Source: Saprospiraceae bacterium
GTDB lineage: Bacteria; Bacteroidota; Bacteroidia; Chitinophagales; Saprospiraceae
Assembly: GCA_017995875.1 (NCBI GenBank)
Contig: JAGOIB010000001.1
Coordinates: 56,169 to 65,500, forward strand
Direction: 5' to 3'
Length of the DNA stretch: 9,332 bases
Shown here: one piece after another, positions 1 to 6,576 of the stretch
Numbering within the stretch: position 1 is the stretch's first letter
How the letters are laid out: each line of letters starts with the position of its first letter
Position numbers and translations under genes: made by a program
The notes under the pieces: generated by a model
What the model was told of the DNA's origin: nothing
The model's input: only the letters and a program-made list of their open reading frames with translations
Database searches by the model: none

Positions 1-13
1 CTGATAGCTTTTA

Positions 14-2449
14 TTATTTTGTTACAACCACTGGAATTGAACGTTGGCCATCAGGTGTTTCAACCTGTAGCAAGTAGCTACCAGGAGCAACACTGCGAAG
101 GTTGATAGATTCAACATGCTGAGTGATTGTTTGCTCTAAAGCTTTGTAATAAACCACGCGTCCGAGGTTGTCAATAAGACGGAGTTTAACATCATTGTAT
201 GGTTTTGCAAATTCAAGTTTAACCTGAACCTGGTTGCTTGCCGGATTAGGGTAAGCTGTAACAGAATTGTCAACAGGAAGATCGTGATTGGTGCTGGTAG
301 AAAGTGTTTTCACGATACGAACTACCGGTACAAGATCAGTTGGGCCAAAACGATCAGCTCCATAATCAACTTGACTTAAGTTACCGTCTGCAGGAATAGC
401 CAGGATAGAGGAGTAGAACTTGTGATCTACGAGACCTTCTGTATAAACTGAATCAAAAGCAAAAATCAGTGGTCTATAATCTCTCTCATCGCTACCTAAT
501 AGTTCAAGAGATGGTGCGGCAGCATCGGGTGCTGCATATTCGATCATAGCAAGGTAACCGAAGTTAGCTTTCAACACAATTGGTTCACCTTCATTTTCAA
601 GGTTATCAAGTTTTACTGTGAATGTTTCACCTGGAACTTCATTGCCTGTAACAGTGTACTCAAGGAAGCCAACATATTTACGCTCCTGGAAATTAGCCAG
701 ATCATCATTATTGGCATCTGTCCATTGGTATAAGGTTACGTTGACTATTTGGCCTGCCATTTCTACCGGATTGTTAATACCCCATAGGATACTATCTGCA
801 ACAACATCTGTCACAGGATAGAAGAAGTTACCGTAAGCCCATGATTTAGGAGCGGTGGCTTCCCAGTTTCCAGCTGCAGGCGAAATCGCCTGCGTAGCAC
901 CACTTTCAAGTGCAAACTGACTGCCACCTACTGCAAATGAATACGTTTTGGTGTTGTCAGATGTTTGGAAGTCAGTGCTATCCTGCGTAAGTGTAAGTAC
1001 TCCATTATAACTTGCAGTAGTAGCAGGTACATTAACTAACTCAGGGAATAATCTGTTTTCATCCAATGAATCCGGAGCCAGATCACCGTATGCTAATTCT
1101 TCATTATAAATTACGTTACCACCCGTTGAGGTAACTGTAGCTGATAACACAACATTTGTTTGTGGGCATGCGCCAATATTTTCAACATCAGCAATTACAG
1201 GGAAAGGGTATACCTGATCTGCAGGAACGATAGCCCATGGACTACCAGAGTGCCATTGTGAGCTGATGCGGGTATTGTTACATTCTGTTTCGATAATGCG
1301 AACATCATCTATGACCCACCAATATGCACCACCCTTGAAGCGGAAACGAATCCGGAGATCTGATACATTTTGAGCACCTGGAAGACGAACACGAAATTCT
1401 TCGTTATAATACCCATCGTTTGGATCAGTTGATCCGGTGGTGAGTGCTGTTTTATCAGCATTAATTTCAATTTCTATCCAGGTCAGACCACCATCAATTG
1501 AGTAGTCGACAAAATGGCGGCCTCCGGTGAAACGTTGCATGTCCTGATTGAAAAGAACGGATACACCATTGGTGTTAAATTCACTCAAGTCTATGACAGG
1601 TGAGATCAGTGCACCTTCATGTTCCATCCATGGGCAAACACCGTCGTTACCATTTGGACCGAAATTCAATAAGCCAGAGTCAAAAATCATAGAACCATCA
1701 CAGGCTGTACGGGAATTGATTGAATTAATGACATCTAACGTGCCTAAGTCACCACCGAAATAGTAGAATGGGAACCCGGAAAGTGAATATGTCCATTGGG
1801 CATTTTCAGAAGGCGCACCATTGCATGAAATACCTTCAGTAGTCCAACCATTTAATCCTCCATTGAAATCTCCCTGACCTGATTGATTTCCCCACAATAC
1901 GGTGCTTGTATTTTCACTAATATACGTTTTAGGAAATACGGCAATACGGAATGTTCCCTGGCCAGTTTGCCAGTTAGCAGCATCACCGGCTGCAGACCAC
2001 ACGCGTATATAAAAGGTTTGGTTAACAGCGGGATGACAAAGAGCGCCCTGATTATCAAGTGGTTGATTTTCGCAATAGATGGCTGTATTTGATGCATCTG
2101 CAGCACAAGAATTGTATACGGCCATTCCAACCGCAGTTATATCTGTGGCCTCGTCACCAAAGTAGACTTTGAAGGCATAGACGTCATTTACCTGACCAGC
2201 AGGAAAAGTCACCTTATACCATACATCATCACGGAAAAAGTTAGCTGAACAAACTGGGACATTATCTGCCAGTCCATCTGTAGTATTTCTTGTGTCACCG
2301 GAAACAAGAACGGCTTCGGCTTCAGAACCATATACCTGAAGCTCGATGGCTCCATCACAATGGTCATTAGCTGGCTGCGCCCATGCGGTTGCACTCCATA
2401 AAACAAGCCCGAAGAAAAGACTTGAAATTCGTAAAGTTACTTTCATCAT
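14..2449 (-). CDS. Modular secreted/surface protein with T9SS type A C-terminal sorting domain
   Basis: An 811-residue exported protein of unknown specific function. Residues 1-24 form a signal peptide (hydrophobic core LFFGLVLW, likely cleavage AWA|Q). Residues ~26-172 resemble the N-terminal adhesin-like module frequent in Bacteroidota secreted proteins, opening with NDHCDGAIEL and carrying DVWYKVTF near 75-82. Residues ~275-387 look like a MAM/jelly-roll-type beta-sandwich (LISPVIDLSEF, YSIDGGLTW, ending WWVIDDVRI). Residues ~415-508 look like a CARDB/Ig-like domain. Residues ~515-710 are unassigned. Residues ~730-811 are a T9SS type A sorting domain with YPNPAS at 733-738, LIDNLGRVVY at 758-767 and GSYLLQVET at 790-798. 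The family role of that domain is to direct export through the outer membrane by PorU-type processing, often with anchoring to A-LPS. All ten cysteines lie before residue 430, which suggests disulfides. ATG codons at 2449 and 2446 are both possible starts. No catalytic motif is visible; adhesin or structural protein is inference. Confidence 0.85.
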   Translation of the reverse strand: MMKVTLRISSLFFGLVLWSATAWAQPANDHCDGAIELQVYGSEAEAVLVSGDTRNTTDGLADNVPVCSANFFRDDVWYKVTFPAGQVNDVYAFKVYFGDEATDITAVGMAVYNSCAADASNTAIYCENQPLDNQGALCHPAVNQTFYIRVWSAAGDAANWQTGQGTFRIAVFPKTYISENTSTVLWGNQSGQGDFNGGLNGWTTEGISCNGAPSENAQWTYSLSGFPFYYFGGDLGTLDVINSINSRTACDGSMIFDSGLLNFGPNGNDGVCPWMEHEGALISPVIDLSEFNTNGVSVLFNQDMQRFTGGRHFVDYSIDGGLTWIEIEINADKTALTTGSTDPNDGYYNEEFRVRLPGAQNVSDLRIRFRFKGGAYWWVIDDVRIIETECNNTRISSQWHSGSPWAIVPADQVYPFPVIADVENIGACPQTNVVLSATVTSTGGNVIYNEELAYGDLAPDSLDENRLFPELVNVPATTASYNGVLTLTQDSTDFQTSDNTKTYSFAVGGSQFALESGATQAISPAAGNWEATAPKSWAYGNFFYPVTDVVADSILWGINNPVEMAGQIVNVTLYQWTDANNDDLANFQERKYVGFLEYTVTGNEVPGETFTVKLDNLENEGEPIVLKANFGYLAMIEYAAPDAAAPSLELLGSDERDYRPLIFAFDSVYTEGLVDHKFYSSILAIPADGNLSQVDYGADRFGPTDLVPVVRIVKTLSTSTNHDLPVDNSVTAYPNPASNQVQVKLEFAKPYNDVKLRLIDNLGRVVYYKALEQTITQHVESINLRSVAPGSYLLQVETPDGQRSIPVVVTK

Positions 2450-2604
2450 TTTCAGAATTTAGTTTTAATAAATAGCTTTTTAGTCTAATTGAGTGATTGT
2501 TGAAATCGTAATATCCATAGAGGGGGAACTGAGGGTAAAAATATAAAAAATTGACATTTACATGCTAAAGGAATGTATTTATGTAATCCTGTAGACAATT
2601 ATGT
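2450..2604. other. AT-rich spacer between the heptose kinase gene and the T9SS cargo gene
   Basis: No gene is visible in these 155 bases. The spacer lies upstream of the T9SS-cargo gene and downstream of the LPS operon, so a promoter for the former is expected. On the minus strand the closest match to the Bacteroidota -7 box is TATATTTT at 2545-2538, one base off TAnnTTTG, about 90 bases before the start codon. It has no TTG at the expected -33 distance, so it is only a weak candidate in AT-rich DNA. No convincing terminator with a T tract is visible after the kinase gene. Confidence 0.5.
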
Positions 2605-3579
2605 CTAAATCCATTGATTTATCTCCTCAACATTTACTGTCACCACCCCTGAATGTGAACAAACATAAGCTCCTGTAAGATTACCCAATGAACCAATCGA
2701 TTGAAGATCCAGGCCACAAATCATCCCAATTGCTAATGAGCAAATGACTGCATCACCGGCCCCACAAACATCCACCACATCAATAGACCTTTCCTGCAAG
2801 ATATGCTTTTCGGCGTTCTCATTTTGGAGATACATACCATGGGCACCTAACGTAATAGCTATTGTGTTGATATTCATGCTGTTTCGCCATTTTGCGCACA
2901 ATTCACTTAAATCTTCAACCTCAATATTTTTAAGGGCAGCTTGCCCTGCCTCCCTTAGATTTGGTTTAAATAAGTCAACTCCTTTGTAGTGGAAGAAATT
3001 CTTCTCTTTCGGATCCACTGCTATAAAGACACCTTGTTGCTTTCCGATCCCTATAATAGCGGTGATGATTTTTTCAGTCATAAATCCTTTGTTGTAATCT
3101 TCCAGGATGATCAGGTTTGGTTTTTCACTTGATATATAGTTGATTATATGGTCAATAGCTCGCTGCTCTTCCTCTCCGGCAAGGTATTCTGTGGATTCTT
3201 CGTCGATGCGCAACAGATGGTGTGAAGATGCTACAACTCTCGTTTTAACTGTTGTTGGCCTCTGCTTGCTTCGAAAGAGATGGTGCTGAATGTGTTGTTT
3301 TTCCAGAAGGTCAGTAAGAAGATCAGCACTTGAATCAATTCCAGTCAACCCAATTAACGTCGTTTGACAGCCCCAAGCAGCAAGATTGAGGGCGACATTT
3401 GCGGCTCCCCCGGCTTTAACTTCAGTATGTTGATGAGAAAGGATGGGTACAGGAGCTTCAGGGCTGATGCGCTCAACAATCCCAAAAATATACCGATCCA
3501 GCATTGCATCGCCTATCACCAATGCTTTTATCCCTTTCGATTTCTCACGGACCAGGTTTAATTCTTTCTTCGATATCAT
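2605..3579 (-). CDS. rfaE1: D-glycero-beta-D-manno-heptose-7-phosphate kinase, RfaE1/HldA type (PfkB family)
   Basis: A cytoplasmic PfkB/ribokinase-family sugar kinase. It is expected to phosphorylate heptose 7-phosphate at C1, using ATP, to give the 1,7-bisphosphate on the route to ADP-heptose for the LPS inner core. Visible motifs are GDAMLDRY (23-30), ERISPEAPVPI (36-46, characteristic of the HldE/RfaE kinase domain), GGAANVA (57-63), ILEDYNKG (158-165), DPK (189-191), KPN (205-207), TLGAHGM (243-249) and the anion-hole motif DVCGAGDAV (270-278) with likely catalytic base D276. At 324 residues it is a kinase domain only. The nucleotidyltransferase half found in E. coli HldE is absent, so a separate adenylyltransferase would be needed. 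The ATG overlaps the TGA of the upstream Kdo transferase gene (ATGA), implying translational coupling. Other PfkB substrates are not excluded, but the PEAPVP motif and the kdtA neighbour favour heptose. Confidence 0.88.
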   Translation of the reverse strand: MISKKELNLVREKSKGIKALVIGDAMLDRYIFGIVERISPEAPVPILSHQHTEVKAGGAANVALNLAAWGCQTTLIGLTGIDSSADLLTDLLEKQHIQHHLFRSKQRPTTVKTRVVASSHHLLRIDEESTEYLAGEEEQRAIDHIINYISSEKPNLIILEDYNKGFMTEKIITAIIGIGKQQGVFIAVDPKEKNFFHYKGVDLFKPNLREAGQAALKNIEVEDLSELCAKWRNSMNINTIAITLGAHGMYLQNENAEKHILQERSIDVVDVCGAGDAVICSLAIGMICGLDLQSIGSLGNLTGAYVCSHSGVVTVNVEEINQWI

Positions 3580-4814
3580 GATTTGCCGCTGTAAGGTATT
3601 GATTCCAGAATGGAATTGGTGACGATTGTCGAAGCACCTGCACGGTTCAGCAGGTACTGGAAGGCTATTTTGCCAGCCTTTTCAGCATTGCCGGCCGTCA
3701 AAAGGAAAGTAATCTTTTCATGAAGATCTGCAGCATTGGATACTGACCAGGCTGCCTCTTGATCAACCATTGCGACTGCCTCTGGAAATTTTTTGAATTT
3801 GTGACCAAATAGTATCGGTTTCTGATGTGCCATAGGTTCAAGAATATTATGAATTCCAGATCCGAAGCCTCCTCCGATATAAGCAATTTTACCAAGCGAA
3901 TAGAGGACCGATAATATTCCAATGCTGTCTATGAGTATCCATGATGGTAATGGATCACCGGATTTCAGTTCAGAAAGTTTTTTTGCCCCGGAAGGAAGTG
4001 ATCTCAATACACGTTCAATATTAGATGCTGAAACATCATGGGGGGCAATGATTGCGCTTAGATTCATTTGTTGAATGACCAGGCTTATGATTTTTTCGTC
4101 TGGTTCCCAGGTACTACCTGCAACCAGGTCAAAAGATCCATCTAATACTATAGCCGGAATCCGGTGCTCCACTTCTAAGGGTAATTCGAGGCTGCGATCA
4201 ATCCGGGTATCACCAGCGACGCTAACATTCATAAAGCCTTTTGTCTTGAAATAAGGAATGTGTTGCTTTTCCTGAAGAAATATTTCCTTAAAATTTTTTA
4301 AAAGGTTTCGGGTTGGAGGAAGGGACCATGAACTAAATAATTCGCCAGGAATCCAATGCGCTGAGATAAGAAATGTTGGTACTTTTTTTTGCTTAAGGAC
4401 ATTCAGATAACCGGGCCATAAATCATATTTTACAAAAATGGCAACATCCGGGTCGATAGTGTCCACCCATTTTTTTGCATTGCCTGGAAGGTCAGATGGT
4501 AAGTACATCACCGACGCCAGTGCATAATCCGATCGCAGCAGAAAGCCGCTCGGTGAATAGAAAGTTAGGATGATTTCACAATCCGGCTTTACTTCTTTAA
4601 GCCGTTCTATAACAGGTCGGGCCTGTTCAAATTCACCAAGGCTCGAGACATGAAACCAAATACGACTCGAAACCTTTGGCGGAAATAATTCCAGTTTTTC
4701 CTTCCATCCCTTACGTCCCTTAATCCACAGTTTTGATTTATCATTCCATAATGTGGAAATGTGAATACCGGCCACCATGAGGTACATGATTAGAAAATAG
4801 AGGATCCAGATCAT
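3576..4814 (-). CDS. waaA: 3-deoxy-D-manno-octulosonic acid (Kdo) transferase
   Basis: This GT-B glycosyltransferase (family GT30) moves Kdo from CMP-Kdo onto the lipid A precursor at the cytoplasmic face of the inner membrane, the first step of LPS core assembly. Residues 1-20 form an N-terminal membrane anchor, as in other WaaA proteins. The segment HVSSLGEFEQARP (55-67) holds the conserved glutamate E61, matching the catalytic Glu of the family's SVGE motif. Further landmarks are KYDLWPGYL (129-137), SAHWI (151-155), GDTRIDR (201-207), AGSTWEPDE (232-240), IIAPHD (255-260) and a donor-site segment GGGFGSGIHNILEP (314-327) followed by ILFGHKFKKFPEA (334-346). Its 412 residues are typical of the family. 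It starts 5 bases after the stop of the upstream beta-barrel gene and overlaps the downstream heptose kinase gene by 4 bases, so the three are read as an operon. How many Kdo units it adds cannot be told from sequence. Confidence 0.94.
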   Translation of the reverse strand: MIWILYFLIMYLMVAGIHISTLWNDKSKLWIKGRKGWKEKLELFPPKVSSRIWFHVSSLGEFEQARPVIERLKEVKPDCEIILTFYSPSGFLLRSDYALASVMYLPSDLPGNAKKWVDTIDPDVAIFVKYDLWPGYLNVLKQKKVPTFLISAHWIPGELFSSWSLPPTRNLLKNFKEIFLQEKQHIPYFKTKGFMNVSVAGDTRIDRSLELPLEVEHRIPAIVLDGSFDLVAGSTWEPDEKIISLVIQQMNLSAIIAPHDVSASNIERVLRSLPSGAKKLSELKSGDPLPSWILIDSIGILSVLYSLGKIAYIGGGFGSGIHNILEPMAHQKPILFGHKFKKFPEAVAMVDQEAAWSVSNAADLHEKITFLLTAGNAEKAGKIAFQYLLNRAGASTIVTNSILESIPYSGKS

Positions 4815-4819
4815 GTCTG

Positions 4820-5590
4820 CTAATAGTAGATATATTCTGATTTGTAGACTCTGCTGATGGTAACTATGTACGCTATACTAAGGCCTGTAAAAATATCTGT
4901 GCGTTTCTTCCCGAGATATTCACCGGTCAGGAAATCAATATCTCTTCTCGATTGCGTGCTGGCCCCATAGAGGTCACCCATGATGTGAAAATGAAAGTTA
5001 TTGGTCGGGCTCTGATACTGATAGCCCAGCCCAACGTGAATTGCCGGCCCATTGGAAAGTCTGTCATACCCCTTAAGGTATTTTTTCTCCAGGGCCACAA
5101 TGCTTCCTACATTGTCCTGGACCCTGATCTTATGTTGCAATAAACCACCCCCGATCTGGGCCCTGATACCGGTCAGTTTGTTTTTGTGTTCTGAAGTGCT
5201 GAAGATTTTCCCTGCATTAAGACCAACATAGAAGCCCCTTTCCTTGAGATTGACATCTCCGGCTCTTCCATCTATCCCGATGATACTACCATCATATGCG
5301 CGCAGAGAAGCTACGACATCTTCTTTGACGGCATTCCCAAACATAAAAATGCCTTCGAAGCCAAACAAAATTTTACTCTTTATACCCACATTTTCAAAGG
5401 AGATGCCAAAATCATTATTTGCTCCAAAACGGTCTTTCATATCACCGGAAGGGGTATGAAACCCATATCTGAATTCGAGAAACCGCATTGAATTGACCTC
5501 CTGACTTTCCCCATCGATGCTCCTGAATAGTAACAGGAACAGGGTAACCCAGCCCCAAAACCTTATTTCTAGTATCTTTGCAACTCTCAT
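4820..5590 (-). CDS. Predicted outer-membrane beta-barrel protein of unknown function
   Basis: I do not recognise a named family for this 256-residue protein. Residues ~11-28 are a hydrophobic export signal (FWGWVTLFLLLF) followed by a polar segment, with cleavage perhaps near residue 28-30. The rest has no transmembrane helix. It shows alternating polar/hydrophobic strands rich in Gly and aromatics separated by charged loops, for example FLEFRYGFHTPSGD (37-50), ILFGFEGIFMFGN (74-86), GFYVGLNAGKIF (119-130), IRAQIGGGLLQHKI (142-155), AIHVGLGYQYQS (183-194), FHFHIMGDLYG (199-209) and FTGLSIAYIVTI (234-245). This pattern fits a small 8-10-stranded outer-membrane barrel. It is the first gene of the operon with waaA and rfaE1, and its TAG lies 5 bases before the waaA ATG. 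The context suggests a job in envelope or LPS biology, but that is inference. The ATG at 5590 is preferred because the next Met (residue 35) would remove the signal. Confidence 0.75.
   Translation of the reverse strand: MRVAKILEIRFWGWVTLFLLLFRSIDGESQEVNSMRFLEFRYGFHTPSGDMKDRFGANNDFGISFENVGIKSKILFGFEGIFMFGNAVKEDVVASLRAYDGSIIGIDGRAGDVNLKERGFYVGLNAGKIFSTSEHKNKLTGIRAQIGGGLLQHKIRVQDNVGSIVALEKKYLKGYDRLSNGPAIHVGLGYQYQSPTNNFHFHIMGDLYGASTQSRRDIDFLTGEYLGKKRTDIFTGLSIAYIVTISRVYKSEYIYY
5573..5580 (+). promoter_or_regulatory. Candidate Bacteroidota -7 box for the uxs gene
   Basis: TATCTTTG matches the Bacteroidota sigma-A -7 consensus TAnnTTTG exactly. It sits about 37 bases before the TTG start of the UDP-xylose synthase gene, which would give a leader of roughly 30 bases. 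It lies inside the antisense of the first codons of the divergent beta-barrel gene. No TTG is visible at the usual -33 distance (about 5548-5553), so the site is supported by the -7 box and position only. Confidence 0.45.
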
Positions 5591-5616
5591 AAACCTTAAA
5601 ATCGCTACTAAAGGTA

Positions 5617-6561
5617 TTGAAAAGGGTATTAATCACCGGCGCGGCCGGATTCATCGGGTCGCACCTTTGTGACCGTTTTTTGAAAGAAGGCTTTCATGTC
5701 ATAGGTATGGACAACCTCTTGACAGGGTCTATGTCAAACATTGAGCACCTCTTTCCGGAGAAGCGATTCGAATTTTACCATCATGATATTACCAAATATG
5801 TCCACATCCCGGGCGAATTGGCATATATCCTTCACTTCGCCTCCCCAGCCAGTCCAATTGACTACCTTAAGATGCCAATCCAGACGCTTAAAGTTGGCTC
5901 TTTAGGGACCCATCATTTGTTGGGCCTCGCTAAATCAAAGGGTGCGAGAATTTTAATTGCCTCTACATCAGAGGTTTATGGAGATCCATTGATTCACCCC
6001 CAGAAAGAAGAGTATTGGGGAAATGTCAATCCAATCGGTCCGAGAGGGGTATACGACGAGGCGAAACGGTTTATGGAGGCAATCACCATGGCTTACCACC
6101 GTTTTCATGGACTGGAAGTCCGTATTGTGAGGATATTCAACACCTTCGGGCCAAGAATGCGATTGGAAGATGGACGTGCTTTACCAGCCTTTATGGCACA
6201 GGCTTTGAGAGGTGAAGGGTTGACAGTTTATGGTGATGGAAGCCAGACAAGGTCATTTTGTTATGTTGATGATCTGGTGGAGGGAATTTACAGGCTGTTG
6301 TTGAGCGATTATTCGTCACCTGTAAACATTGGAAACCCGGATGAAATAACCATAATGCAACTGGCAGAAGAGATTTTGAAATTAGTTGGAAATCCGGATG
6401 CCTATATAGATTACAGGTCTTTGCCTGAAGATGATCCAAAGGTGAGGCAGCCTGATATCACACTGGCAAAAAAGTTGCTTGGATGGGAGCCAAAAGTACC
6501 AAGAGCAGAAGGGATGGTTCATACATTGAAATATTTTAAAGAGGCTCTGGCAAAAGGGTGA
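5617..6561 (+). CDS. uxs: UDP-glucuronate decarboxylase (UDP-xylose synthase), extended SDR family
   Basis: This cytoplasmic NAD+-dependent enzyme converts UDP-glucuronate to UDP-xylose and CO2, giving a nucleotide sugar for capsule or exopolysaccharide assembly. Residues 7-14 are the Rossmann loop TGAAGFIG. The UXS-type segment [11 protein letters not shown] lies at 73-83, followed by STSEVYGDP at 116-124 (T117 and E119 in the active site) and YDEAKR at 146-151, holding the catalytic YxxxK pair Y146 and K150. [10 protein letters not shown] (172-181), [13 protein letters not shown] (207-219) and the C-terminal substrate-binding part ([15 protein letters not shown], 267-281) are near-signature for UXS over other SDR epimerases. 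Its 314 residues are the normal bacterial length. The start is TTG at 5617: an in-frame stop lies at 5590-5592, no ATG or GTG exists between, and the next Met (residue 31) would delete the NAD-binding loop. AAGG sits only two bases before it, too close for a good Shine-Dalgarno. The export gene follows after 15 bases. Confidence 0.95.
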   Translation: MKRVLITGAAGFIGSHLCDRFLKEGFHVIGMDNLLTGSMSNIEHLFPEKRFEFYHHDITKYVHIPGELAYILHFASPASPIDYLKMPIQTLKVGSLGTHHLLGLAKSKGARILIASTSEVYGDPLIHPQKEEYWGNVNPIGPRGVYDEAKRFMEAITMAYHRFHGLEVRIVRIFNTFGPRMRLEDGRALPAFMAQALRGEGLTVYGDGSQTRSFCYVDDLVEGIYRLLLSDYSSPVNIGNPDEITIMQLAEEILKLVGNPDAYIDYRSLPEDDPKVRQPDITLAKKLLGWEPKVPRAEGMVHTLKYFKEALAKG

Positions 6562-6576
6562 GCCAACAGAGCTTAA

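Noticed and set aside
1852..2130. Minus-strand open frame of about 92 codons inside the T9SS cargo gene.
   Set aside because: It is out of frame within a well-supported gene with signal peptide and sorting domain; the translation resembles no protein family.
2592..2607. Perfect 6-bp inverted repeat (TAGACA, 4-base loop, TGTCTA) overlapping the stop codon of the heptose kinase gene.
   Set aside because: The stem is short and AT-rich and no T tract follows on the minus strand, so it does not qualify as an intrinsic terminator; chance is likely.
5442..5654. Minus-strand open frame of about 70 codons spanning the divergent junction.
   Set aside because: It overlaps both the beta-barrel gene and the Rossmann-loop codons of uxs, which are clearly coding, and its translation shows no domain or export signal.
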